Shown one piece after another: positions 25,608 to 35,662 of a stretch of DNA of 64,000 bases. Position 1 is the stretch's first letter; the number at the start of each line of letters is the position of its first letter. This stretch comes from Nocardioides renjunii (GTDB lineage Bacteria > Actinomycetota > Actinomycetes > Propionibacteriales > Nocardioidaceae): contig NZ_CP141058.1 in assembly GCF_034661175.1 (NCBI RefSeq), forward strand, positions 4,154,001 through 4,218,000. The letters run 5' to 3'. The notes under the pieces were generated by a model. It was not told the DNA's origin. It was given only the letters and a program-made list of their open reading frames with translations, and made no database searches. Both the position numbers and the translations under genes were made by a program.

Positions 25608-26999
25608 ATGCTGCAACACGTCCTCGCCGGTGGCCAGAGCCGGCCCCGGCGCGTGATGGCGACGTTGGTGGAGTGGCACGACTCCCGCCCCCGGGCGTCC
25701 CTGGCCGACGCGCGCGGATGGATCTGGCTCGCACTCGTGGCGGCGACGTTCGTCTGGATGTCCAACCCCCTCGTCTACTTCCCCAGCTTCTACCTCTCGC
25801 TCGGCGCGGCGATGGTGTGGAGCAAGGTGGTCCTGGTCCTCAGCCTGCCGTGGTTGCGACTGCCTCGGATCCCGTGGCCGTGGTTGGCGTTCCTCGGCCT
25901 GGCGTTGATCTCGCACCGGTGGAGCATCCAGCCCTTCCACACCGAGGTGAGCAGCACGGTCTACATCCAGATCGCCGCCCTCGCCGTACTTGCGGCCGCC
26001 AACTGCGAGCCCGTCGTGATCGCGTGGGGCATGGCCGTCGGCGGGGTCAGCGTGACCCTGTTGTCCCTGCACGCCTTGTCGGAGGACGTGCCGGGGATCG
26101 AGTACAGCAGCGAGAGCGGCATGGTCTTCGGCGGTCTGGGGACCAACGAGAACATCCTCGCCTACACGTTGCTGGTCTCGTTGGCGGCCACCCTCGCCCT
26201 CGGACGGCCGCGCGAGCGCGTTCCGCAGGCGATGTGGTTCGGCGCCCTTGCCATCCAGCTGTACGGCACCTATCGCGCCGGGTCCGGCACGGGCTACCTC
26301 ACCGCCCTCGGGCTGGCGGTCACGGTGACGGCGATACTCGGGTGGCCACTCGTCCGGACGGCCCGCCGGCGCATCGTCGTCGCGTTCATGGCTGGTGGCG
26401 TGGCCGTGCTGGCGACGGGCCTGCTGTTCGTCACCGTGGTGCTCGGCAAGGAGCTCACCACCATCTCTGGCCGTGCGCCGTTCTGGCGGGCGACCATCGA
26501 CTCCAGCATGGACCTCGCGCCCGTTCTCGGTGCCGGCTGGGGAGCCGTGTGGGAGCACCCGTGGGACCCCGCCCCTCCCAATCACATCGCCCTGGACATC
26601 TACTACCGGGCGGGTTATCCGCTTCCGCACGGCCACAACTTCTTCCTGGACGTGCTTCCGGAGCTCGGCCTCGTCGGGCTGGCTGCGGTTCTCGTCATGG
26701 TCGCCTACGTGGTGCGCGAGATCCGCTGGGCCGGGTTGCACGCCGGATCGTCCGACCCCGTGGCCGGGCGACTCATGCTCCTCGTGCTCATTGCCCTGCT
26801 CGTCTCGGGCATCACCGAGCCGATGCTCACCGTGCCGCTCGGCTGGTGGTCCCTCGCGCTGGTGGCGGCGCTGCCACGGCAACGACTGCTGCGCTGGGGC
26901 CGGCCACCTCGCGCCCGTCGAGGCCGCCGCGCCGCCGCCCTCAGTCCAGCTGCGTCGCGATCCACTCCTGCAGCGACGCCACCCCGTCACGCAGGCTGA
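25608..26999 (+). CDS. O-antigen ligase/polymerase family membrane protein
   Basis: 463 aa from ATG 25608 with GGAG at 25594-25597. It has about 10-12 hydrophobic helices. The region GAGWGAVWEHPWDPAPP followed by GYPLPHGHNFFLDVLPELGLVG has the H-x-H-N-x-x-L pattern typical of the WaaL/Wzy superfamily. It differs from the polymerase-like protein in the minus-strand operon, so the locus encodes two candidates for polymerisation and ligation. Its 3' end overlaps the convergent epimerase gene by 59 bp; the overlapping tail is basic and probably not conserved. Confidence 0.82.
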   Translation: MLQHVLAGGQSRPRRVMATLVEWHDSRPRASLADARGWIWLALVAATFVWMSNPLVYFPSFYLSLGAAMVWSKVVLVLSLPWLRLPRIPWPWLAFLGLALISHRWSIQPFHTEVSSTVYIQIAALAVLAAANCEPVVIAWGMAVGGVSVTLLSLHALSEDVPGIEYSSESGMVFGGLGTNENILAYTLLVSLAATLALGRPRERVPQAMWFGALAIQLYGTYRAGSGTGYLTALGLAVTVTAILGWPLVRTARRRIVVAFMAGGVAVLATGLLFVTVVLGKELTTISGRAPFWRATIDSSMDLAPVLGAGWGAVWEHPWDPAPPNHIALDIYYRAGYPLPHGHNFFLDVLPELGLVGLAAVLVMVAYVVREIRWAGLHAGSSDPVAGRLMLLVLIALLVSGITEPMLTVPLGWWSLALVAALPRQRLLRWGRPPRARRGRRAAALSPAASRSTPAATPPRHAG

Positions 27000-28020
27000 C
27001 CCGCGGCTGCCAGTCGAGCTGGCGGAGCGTCGTCTCGACCGTGCAGGAGGCGTGCCGGACGTCGCCGTCGCGGTACTGGCCGGTGACGTGGGGCTCGGGC
27101 GCGGAGTGGTAGCGAGCGATCTCGCGGGCGAGGTCGCCGATGGTCGTCTTGACGCCGCTGCCGATGTCGACCGTGCGCATGTGGTCGGCCGGCTTGTGGG
27201 CGATCGCGGCGACGAGGGCGCTGACGACGTCGTCGATGTAGACGAAGTCGCGGGTGATCTCGCCGTCCTCGTAGAGCGGGATCGACCGGCCCTCGCGAGC
27301 CAGGCGCGAGAAGAGGGACACGATGCCGGTGTAGGGGTTCGACAGCGACTGGCGGGGGCCGTAGACGTTCTGGAGCCGCAGCACCGACAGCCGGGTGTCG
27401 TGCGAGCCGGTCCACGCCGCGAGGATCTGCTCCTGCGCGAGCTTGGTGGCGCCGTAGACGTTGATCGGGTTCGGGTGGGTGCCGGCCACGGAGTTGGGCA
27501 CGTGCGCCGCCCCGTCGCCGTGGTCCCAAGCGCCCGCCTCGAGCTGGGCGTGGGTGCGCAGGCCGGGCTGGAAGGTCGAGCCGTCGCGGTTGCGCCACAC
27601 GCCCTCGCCGTAGACCGCGCGCGAGCTGGTCAGCACGAAGTGCGACGGCACGTGGCCGGCACGGGTGAGCGCGTCGAGGAGCTGGGTGGTGCCGACGACG
27701 TTGACCATGCCGTGGCGGGTGCTCTCCGACAGCGACTGGGCGGTGCCGGTCTCGGCGGCCAGGTGGACCACCGTGTCGGGACGGAGGTCGGCGACGACGG
27801 CGTCGAGGTCGTCGGCGCTGGTGACGTCGCCGACCCGCAGTTCCACCGACGCGGGCAGGTCGGCCGGCGGCTCCGACCCGGGGTGCACCTGGGGGTGCAG
27901 GTTGTCGAGCACGACCCACTGCTCGGCGGAGTCCGCGAGCTCACGCGCCAGGGTCGTACCGATGAAGCCGGCGCCGCCCGTGACGAGCACCCGGCCGCCG
28001 GCCTGAGGAGAGGAAGCCAT
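26941..28020 (-). CDS. NAD-dependent epimerase/dehydratase (extended SDR)
   Basis: 359 aa. It has the NAD-binding loop VLVTGGAGFIGTTLAREL, TVVHLAAETGTAQSL, TSSRAVYGEGVWRNR, and the catalytic YGATK followed by RLQNVYGPRQ and RDFVYIDDVVSAL. It is most like nucleotide-sugar 4-epimerases or 4,6-dehydratases. It probably supplies a nucleotide sugar to the neighbouring glycan genes; the substrate cannot be named from sequence. It is monocistronic and faces the EamA transporter across about 70 bp. Confidence 0.9.
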   Translation of the reverse strand: MASSPQAGGRVLVTGGAGFIGTTLARELADSAEQWVVLDNLHPQVHPGSEPPADLPASVELRVGDVTSADDLDAVVADLRPDTVVHLAAETGTAQSLSESTRHGMVNVVGTTQLLDALTRAGHVPSHFVLTSSRAVYGEGVWRNRDGSTFQPGLRTHAQLEAGAWDHGDGAAHVPNSVAGTHPNPINVYGATKLAQEQILAAWTGSHDTRLSVLRLQNVYGPRQSLSNPYTGIVSLFSRLAREGRSIPLYEDGEITRDFVYIDDVVSALVAAIAHKPADHMRTVDIGSGVKTTIGDLAREIARYHSAPEPHVTGQYRDGDVRHASCTVETTLRQLDWQPRVSLRDGVASLQEWIATQLD

Positions 28021-28090
28021 GGCCCGACCCTATGAGACGGACGACGAAACCCGGGTGTCACGCCCCGCGCCGAGTGGCAGACTCGCCCGC

Positions 28091-28132
28091 ATGACGCTGC
28101 AGCCCCGCCTGCTCCCGCCTCCGGTCGCCTGA
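28091..28132 (+). CDS. Possible proline-rich leader peptide upstream of the EamA transporter
   Basis: A 13-codon frame, ATG at 28091 to TGA at 28130-28132, encoding MTLQPRLLPPPVA. It ends 65 bp before the transporter start. Three consecutive proline codons near its end could stall ribosomes. Its stop lies inside the first of two mutually exclusive hairpins. Translation is not proven, and no good ribosome-binding site is visible. Confidence 0.3.
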   Translation: MTLQPRLLPPPVA

Positions 28133-28153
28133 CCGGAGCGGTCCGCCGCTCCG
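28119..28153 (+). promoter_or_regulatory. Pair of mutually exclusive hairpins (possible attenuator)
   Basis: Stem 1 is CTCCGGTC (28119-28126) with GACCGGAG (28131-28138). Stem 2 is CGGAGCGG (28134-28141) with CCGCTCCG (28146-28153). Both have 8 bp and share bases 28134-28138, so only one can form at a time. A ribosome paused on the short upstream frame would mask stem 1 and favour stem 2. There is no U-run, so any effect would be through Rho or translation. Confidence 0.3.
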
Positions 28154-28197
28154 CACCGAGCCTTTCGTCCCGACTCGCCCGACGGAGCGTCCCCAGC

Positions 28198-29166
28198 ATG
28201 CCCACCCTGTCCAGCACGTCCCCTTCGCACCACCGCACCACCCACCTGCGCGGCCTCGTCGAGGTCGCCGCCGCCAGCGTCCTGTGGGGCACCGGCGGCC
28301 TCGCGGTCCAGCTCATCCGCGAGCAGGACCGCCTGTCCCCCGTCACCATCAGCGCGTGGCGGATGGCGATCGCCGCCGCCGTGCTCCTCGGGGCGCTCCT
28401 CGCGCTCCGGCGGGGCGGCGAGCTGCTCGAGCTGGCCCGCGCCCGCCCCCGCCAGCTGGTGGTCGTGGGCGTCGGCACCGCCGCCTACCAGGGCTTCTAC
28501 TTCGTCTCCGTGACCCAGGTCGGGGTCGCCGTCTCGACGGTCGTCAGCCTCGGCCTTGCGCCGGTGCTGCTGACCGTCGCCGAGTCCGTACGCCACCGGC
28601 GGGCGCCCGCGCGCGGGCGGCTGACCGTGCTCGTGGCGGCGCTGGCCGGGCTGCTGCTGGTGAGCGTGGCGAGCCACGAGTCCGCCACCGGCCCGGCCCC
28701 CGTCGCCGGCGTGCTGCTCGCGGTCGCGTCCGGGACGACGTACGCCCTCACGACGGCGGCGGGCGGCTCCATCAGCCGTACGACGTCCCCGCTGGCGCTG
28801 ACCTCCGGGATGACCCTGGTGGGAGCGGCCGTGCTGCTGCCGTGCTTGGCCCTCGTCGACGGGCCGCGGGTGACGACCGACCCGGCGGCGCTGGCGTGGC
28901 TGGCCTACCTCGGGGTGCTGACGATGGCGCTCGCCTACGTGCTGCTCTACTCCGGGCTCCGCGTCATCGCGCCGAGCACCGCCGTCACTGCCAGCCTCGT
29001 GGAGCCGGTGACCGCCGCCGTGGTGGCGGCCGTGGTGCTCGGGGAGTCGCTCGGTCCGGCCGCGGTCGTCGGCATCCTGCTCGTCCTCGGAGCCGTGGCC
29101 GGGCTTGGCCGGCCGGCCGCCGCGGCGGGGCCGGTGCTGCCCGACCCGGACCCGGGCCGCGGCTGA
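28198..29166 (+). CDS. EamA family (drug/metabolite) transporter
   Basis: 322 aa with ten hydrophobic helices arranged as two EamA repeats (about 15-145 and 160-290). It begins GLVEVAAASVLWGTGGLAVQLI and has STVVSLGLAPVLLTVAES at the end of repeat 1 and APSTAVTASLVEPVTAAVVA in repeat 2, the usual conserved helices. EamA proteins move small metabolites, often amino acids or their derivatives, across the inner membrane; the substrate is unknown. A short proline-rich leader frame and alternative hairpins lie upstream. It converges with the GH16-like gene, 7 bp apart. Confidence 0.9.
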   Translation: MPTLSSTSPSHHRTTHLRGLVEVAAASVLWGTGGLAVQLIREQDRLSPVTISAWRMAIAAAVLLGALLALRRGGELLELARARPRQLVVVGVGTAAYQGFYFVSVTQVGVAVSTVVSLGLAPVLLTVAESVRHRRAPARGRLTVLVAALAGLLLVSVASHESATGPAPVAGVLLAVASGTTYALTTAAGGSISRTTSPLALTSGMTLVGAAVLLPCLALVDGPRVTTDPAALAWLAYLGVLTMALAYVLLYSGLRVIAPSTAVTASLVEPVTAAVVAAVVLGESLGPAAVVGILLVLGAVAGLGRPAAAAGPVLPDPDPGRG

Positions 29167-29173
29167 GCGGTGC

Positions 29174-30115
29174 TCAGCTGGCGGCGGTCGGGTAGAGCAC
29201 CTGCACGGTCACCCAGTCCACGAACATGCTGTGCCGCGAGCCGCCGGGCAGCATGTGCTCCGGCTCGACGTCCTTGTTGGACAGCCGCAGGTGGAACGGC
29301 ACGGCGTTGCCGGGCACGCGGCGGGCGTCGGGCGTGGAGTCCACGGTGTAGGCCTGGTTGCCCGAGCCGTCCTTGGCCTCGTAGTGCACCTGCTCCCCAC
29401 CGACCGTGAACTCGGCGTGGTACTCCCAGAACGTCTCCCACGGCTTCGCTCCGTCGGCGAAGGCCTGCCCGACCGGCCACAGCTCGGGCGAGAGGCCGGC
29501 GGCGCCGCACTCGTCGACGTCGTTCTCGACGCTCTCGTCGTAGCAGATGTGCGAGCCCAGCTGGGCGCCCGCGACCTTGCGCGGGCCGTAGCTCTCGATG
29601 ACGTCGATCTCGCGGGGGTCGACCGGGTTGGGGTGCTGGACCCACAGCGCGGCGTAGTTCCTGCTCGTGTCGGGCATCACCAGGCTCGCCGACACCCGGA
29701 CGCGCGTCCCGGCCGGGAGCATCCACCCGGGTGTCGAGCGGATCTGGGCGACGTGCCCCACCTCGAGCTGGCCGAGGCCGTTGAGCGCGGCCGCGTTCCA
29801 GTTGGTCATGTGGTGCCACTGGTCGGGCCAGGTGCCGGCGGGGCCGTCGAAGTGGTCGGCGAAGAGGGTCTCCCACGCGGGCGGCGCCGGGGTGGGTGGC
29901 GCTGCCGTGGGCGGCGCGGTGGTCGGCGGCGCCTCGGTGGGGGCCGTCGTGGGCGCCGTGGTGGCGGGCGGTGCCGCGCGCCGGGGGCCGGACACCTTCG
30001 TGGGCCACGTGCCCGGGCCGATGCACGCCGTGGCGAGGAGCAGCAGCGCGCCGACCAGCACCGCTGCGCGCCAGGCGGTCCTGCCACCCACCTGCTGGCG
30101 CGCGAGCCGGGACAT
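29174..30115 (-). CDS. Lipoprotein with glycoside hydrolase family 16-like domain
   Basis: 313 aa. The signal sequence ends at Cys31 (ALLLLATAC), a lipoprotein-like site, then comes a low-complexity Thr/Pro/Ala linker (about 45-78). The catalytic domain shows the beta-jelly-roll start FADHFDGPAGTWPDQWHH and the GH16 motif EIDVIE, with the two Glu as nucleophile and acid/base. GH16 enzymes cut beta-1,3 or beta-1,4 glucans or galactans outside the cell; the substrate is unknown. A GGGGGAGG ribosome site precedes the ATG. The small inverted repeat GATGC-TAC-GCATC (30184-30196) lies between it and the helicase gene. Confidence 0.85.
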   Translation of the reverse strand: MSRLARQQVGGRTAWRAAVLVGALLLLATACIGPGTWPTKVSGPRRAAPPATTAPTTAPTEAPPTTAPPTAAPPTPAPPAWETLFADHFDGPAGTWPDQWHHMTNWNAAALNGLGQLEVGHVAQIRSTPGWMLPAGTRVRVSASLVMPDTSRNYAALWVQHPNPVDPREIDVIESYGPRKVAGAQLGSHICYDESVENDVDECGAAGLSPELWPVGQAFADGAKPWETFWEYHAEFTVGGEQVHYEAKDGSGNQAYTVDSTPDARRVPGNAVPFHLRLSNKDVEPEHMLPGGSRHSMFVDWVTVQVLYPTAAS

Positions 30116-30219
30116 CAGCCTCCCCCAGGGTGGTCAGTGGTGTCGGTCGGGTGACGGGACGGGTGTCGAGATCCTCGTCCGGCGATGCTACGCATCCGCG
30201 ACAAGGGATGGTCGGAGGC

Positions 30220-32397
<2,178 letters not shown>

Positions 32398-32606
32398 TCC
32401 CGCTCCTCATCCCCCACGAATCGCCCCGCGGATCCCCCACGCACCACTGCCCCTGCTCCCCGGGCAGACCGACAAGCGTACCGGCGAGCACCGACCATCG
32501 CCGACTTACCGACGAACGGCGGCACCACCGTCGGCGCGGGGCCGGCGGTGTTGGATGGCCCCGAGGACGGCACGAGCGACGGCACGGATGACGGGCGGAC
32601 CACGAC

Positions 32607-33584
32607 GTGGAGCACGAGCAGGCGCGAGGACGCACCCGGTGGTCGCCCGCGGTCGCCGGCGCGCTCGTCGCGGCGCTCGTCGTGGCGCTCGTCGCCGGCG
32701 TCGTGGCGCTGCCCCGGCTGCTGGCCGAGGACGAGCCGGCACCGACCGGCGTGCGGCCCGTGTGCGTGGACTCCCCCGACGCCCCCGCGGGCGCGATCGG
32801 CGAGCAGGAGGCGACCTGGGTGCGCTTCTGCCCGCTCGCCGACGAGGGTGCCGCGCAGCGCGTGCGCCACCCGCAGGGCGTTATCACCGGCGGGCTCGCC
32901 GCCTCGGTCGCGGCCACCCTGGCGCAGACGGAGGCCGGACGCCCGGTGTGCACGGCGGGCGCGGCGACTCCCGGGCCCACGGGCCTGTTCCGCATCGAGG
33001 TCGGCCTCGCCGACGGCCGCGTCGCCGAGCTGGACGGCGACACCGGCTGCAGCACCCGCGACGAGCTGCTGTTCAGCCAGCTCGAGACCACCCTGCTGAT
33101 GGAGGCGGCCGCGGGCAGCGGCCCGCCGTCGGCCGCGCCGGCGCCCGTCACCTGCCCCGAGCGCTTCACGACCACCGCCACCAACCGCGACGGCGCCTCC
33201 GCCCCCCGGCTGGCCGGCGACCCCGCCACCGTCCCGCTCCTGCCGCTGCCGGCCGTCGCGGTCGACGTCTGCGCCTACTCCGGGAGCGGCGAGGTGCGCC
33301 GGCTGGCGGACCAGTGGCAGGTCGGCCCGCCGACGTCGGAGCAGGTCCGCGCGGCCGCCACCCTGCAGCACGTCCCGGGCGCGATGGCCGACTGCGAGCC
33401 CGCGCCCGGGCTGACGTCGTACGTCATCGTCCTGACCGACGCCACCGGCACCGCCCGGACGCTCACCCTCGACCCGACCGCGTGCTCGCCGCTGCGCGCC
33501 GCGGTCGGCACCCCGCCGGTCGACACGCACCTCGGCCTGGCGACGCAGCGGCTGGTCCGCCTCGTCGCCCGCATCGCTCCCTGA
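32607..33584 (+). CDS. Hypothetical membrane-anchored secreted protein
   Basis: 325 aa from GTG 32607. One transmembrane helix lies near the N-terminus (about 15-37, VAGALVAALVVALVAGVVAL) after a short basic cytoplasmic segment. The rest is probably extracytoplasmic. It has eight Cys residues spaced through the domain (for example VRPVCVDSP, VRFCPLAD, RPVCTAG, DTGCSTRD), suggesting disulfides. I do not recognise a family. It is divergent from the helicase gene; the 209 bp between them (32398-32606) show no clear promoter or repeat. Confidence 0.7.
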   Translation: MEHEQARGRTRWSPAVAGALVAALVVALVAGVVALPRLLAEDEPAPTGVRPVCVDSPDAPAGAIGEQEATWVRFCPLADEGAAQRVRHPQGVITGGLAASVAATLAQTEAGRPVCTAGAATPGPTGLFRIEVGLADGRVAELDGDTGCSTRDELLFSQLETTLLMEAAAGSGPPSAAPAPVTCPERFTTTATNRDGASAPRLAGDPATVPLLPLPAVAVDVCAYSGSGEVRRLADQWQVGPPTSEQVRAAATLQHVPGAMADCEPAPGLTSYVIVLTDATGTARTLTLDPTACSPLRAAVGTPPVDTHLGLATQRLVRLVARIAP

Positions 33585-33600
33585 CCTCACCACGTCGGCG

Positions 33601-34029
33601 TCACCACACCAGCACGACCGCTCCCACCGCGCAGACCACCGCCCCGGCGGTGCGGACCTGGTCGGCGAGGCGGAGGCCGCGCAGCAGCTCGGGTCGCTCG
33701 GCCGGAGGGGCGGTGGCCAGGCGACCGTGGGTCGGCGCCGCCACCGCGGCGGTGGTGAGGACAGCCACGGCACCGCCCGCGAGCGCGAGCCAGGTGCCCT
33801 CCGCTCCCGGCTCGGCGACCGCGGTCCAGGCGAGCACCGCCACGAGGGGCAGGTAGATCGCCGCGACCAGCGGCGTGATCCGTCGCGAGTGCCGCTCGTG
33901 GGCCGTCGCCCAGCCCGCGTCCGGGACGTCGGCGAGCGCCGGATAGACCACGAGGGCCACGGTGAGCTGGAAGCCGAGGTGCGCCCCTGCGACGAGGAGC
34001 AACCACGGGGCGGGGCCGGACAGGGTCAT
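33601..34029 (-). CDS. Small four-helix membrane protein of unknown function
   Basis: 142 aa from ATG 34029, overlapping the SDR stop by 4 bp. It has four hydrophobic segments (about 8-30, 50-70, 78-96, 122-140) with a short charged loop HERHSRRIT after the first. It is similar in layout to DUF1772-like integral membrane proteins, but the assignment is uncertain. Coupled translation with the SDR suggests a shared role. Confidence 0.7.
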   Translation of the reverse strand: MTLSGPAPWLLLVAGAHLGFQLTVALVVYPALADVPDAGWATAHERHSRRITPLVAAIYLPLVAVLAWTAVAEPGAEGTWLALAGGAVAVLTTAAVAAPTHGRLATAPPAERPELLRGLRLADQVRTAGAVVCAVGAVVLVW

Positions 34030-34727
34030 CCGAAGGCGTCCGCGCCCAGGTCGTGCTCGCCCGCGGCGAGCGCGTCGACGATGCGGCGGGCCACCTCGGC
34101 GGGGTCCTTGCCGGCCGGCAGCCGCGGCGCGGCGCCGGAGAGCGGCCGACCCGCGAGGCCGGTCTCGGTGTGCGGCGGGCGTACGTCGACCACGTCCACC
34201 CGGCTGCGTCGCAGCTCGGTGCGCAGGGCGGTCGTGGCCGCGCTCAGGGCGGCCTTGCTCGCCGAGTAGGCGGCCATCCGCGGGAGCGGCTGCTCGGCGA
34301 CCACGGCGCTCAGCTGCACGACCCAGCCCTGCGACTCCTCGAGCAGCGGCAGCACCCGGCGCAGCAGGAAGAGCGGTCCCACCACGTTGGTGAGGAACAG
34401 CTCCTCGACGACCTCGTCGGGGGTCTCGACGAGGGATCCGAAGGCCACGACGCCGGCGGCGTTGACCAGCCCGTCGAGGCCACCGAGGTGCTCGCGGGCC
34501 GCGGCGGCGACGGCGTCGCCCGCCCGCGCGTCACCGAGGTCGGCCACCACGGGCGTGCCGGTGCCGAGGGCTGCCAGCCGGTCGGCGTCGCGACCGACCA
34601 CGAGGAGGCGGGCGCCACGTCCGGCGAGCTCCGCGACGAGGAGCGACCCGAGGGCGCCGCTCGCGCCGACCACGGCGATGCGCGCACCCGACAGCTCCCG
34701 TGCGGCACCCGTGCGTTGCTCGGCCAT
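34026..34727 (-). CDS. Short-chain dehydrogenase/reductase
   Basis: 233 aa from ATG 34727, chosen because GAGGAGG lies six bases upstream; a GTG at 34751 would precede that site. It shows the cofactor loop IAVVGASGALGSLL, NAAGVVAFG, Ser in VVQLSAVVAEQ and the catalytic YSASK. It reduces or oxidises a small substrate with NAD(P)H; the substrate is unknown. It overlaps the small membrane protein gene by 4 bp. Confidence 0.88.
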   Translation of the reverse strand: MAEQRTGAARELSGARIAVVGASGALGSLLVAELAGRGARLLVVGRDADRLAALGTGTPVVADLGDARAGDAVAAAAREHLGGLDGLVNAAGVVAFGSLVETPDEVVEELFLTNVVGPLFLLRRVLPLLEESQGWVVQLSAVVAEQPLPRMAAYSASKAALSAATTALRTELRRSRVDVVDVRPPHTETGLAGRPLSGAAPRLPAGKDPAEVARRIVDALAAGEHDLGADAFG

Positions 34728-34805
34728 GACGTCCTCCTCGGCAGGTCTCACCTGCTTCTCCGCCGGAGGAGGCCGATCGGATGCACCCGGCGGCTGGTTG
34801 CGCCG

Positions 34806-35594
34806 CTACTTCTTCCGCGACAGGAACGCGTTCATCGCCTCGCGCGCCTCGTCGCTGGCGAACAGCCGCGCGCTGGTGGTGGCCATCTCGTCGCCGAGCG
34901 CGTCGATGCGGGCCAGGAGGTCGCGGTTGAGGATGCGCTTGGACTCGCGCAGCCCCTGGGCGGCCCCGGTGGCGAGGCTCGCGCAGATCGCGGCGACCTC
35001 GTCGTCGAGGCGGTCGGCGGGCACCGCGCGGGTCACGAGGCCGTACGCCGCCGCCTCGGCGCCGCTGAACACCTCGCCGCCGAGCGTGGTGAGGGCGGCC
35101 GCGCGGGGGCTCATCCGGTGGTGGACGGTGAGGCTGATGATGGCGGCCGCCAGCCCCAGCTTGACCTCGGTGAGGGCGAAGGTCGCGTCCTCGGCGCTGA
35201 CCGCGACGTCGGCGGCGGCGACGATGCCGATGCCGCCCGCCCGCACCGCGCCGAGGTTCTTGGTGACGACCGGCTTGTCGAGGGTGGCGATGAGTCGCTG
35301 GAGGTCGACGATGCGCCGGGCACCTACCTCCATGCCCTCGGTGGTCGCCTCGGCCAGGTCGGCGCCGGAGCAGAACACCCGGCCGGAGCTCTCGACGAGC
35401 ACCACGCGGACGTCCCCGTCCTCCCCCGCCCGCTCGAGGTGGCCGACCAGCTCGGTGACCAGCCGGCGGCTCAGCGCGTTGCGGTTGGCGGGGCTGTCGA
35501 GGGTGATCGTGGCGACGGAGTCCGCGACGGCGTAGTGGACCAGCTCGTCGTGGACCGCCTCGTCCCGGGCCAGTGGGGTGCACGCATCGGTCAT
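34806..35594 (-). CDS. Enoyl-CoA hydratase/isomerase family protein
   Basis: 262 aa from ATG 35594; another in-frame ATG lies at 35603. It has the crotonase fold with ITLDSPANRNALS, oxyanion loop residues in FCSGADLAE, and AVRAGGIGIVAAADVAV, in which the second oxyanion Gly is present. The acid/base Glu positions are not obvious, with TFALTEVKLGL where hydratases often have a second Glu, so the exact reaction is unclear. It probably acts in fatty acid or amino acid catabolism. Its start faces the molybdopterin oxidoreductase across a 68-bp region that carries a SigK-type promoter. Confidence 0.86.
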   Translation of the reverse strand: MTDACTPLARDEAVHDELVHYAVADSVATITLDSPANRNALSRRLVTELVGHLERAGEDGDVRVVLVESSGRVFCSGADLAEATTEGMEVGARRIVDLQRLIATLDKPVVTKNLGAVRAGGIGIVAAADVAVSAEDATFALTEVKLGLAAAIISLTVHHRMSPRAAALTTLGGEVFSGAEAAAYGLVTRAVPADRLDDEVAAICASLATGAAQGLRESKRILNRDLLARIDALGDEMATTSARLFASDEAREAMNAFLSRKK

Positions 35595-35628
35595 GGCCGT
35601 CATCCTGCCGCACCCCCCACCCCGCACC

Positions 35629-35656
35629 CCATCCGTCGAGGCTCCCGCTCCGAACA
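35629..35656 (+). promoter_or_regulatory. SigK-type promoter of the molybdopterin oxidoreductase
   Basis: CCATCC at 35629-35634, a 16-bp spacer, then CGAACA at 35651-35656. Both hexamers and the spacer length match the promoter before the FAS1 gene (37363-37390) and the mycobacterial SigK consensus (CCATCC, 16-17 bp, CGAATA) except one -10 base. The ATG at 35663 is only seven bases downstream, which implies a leaderless or nearly leaderless mRNA. Confidence 0.75.
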
Positions 35657-35662
35657 CCGACC

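Noticed and set aside
32398-32606. Rifamycin-associated element upstream of the HelD/HelR gene
   Set aside because: No inverted GGGGCTT-type element was found in this region.
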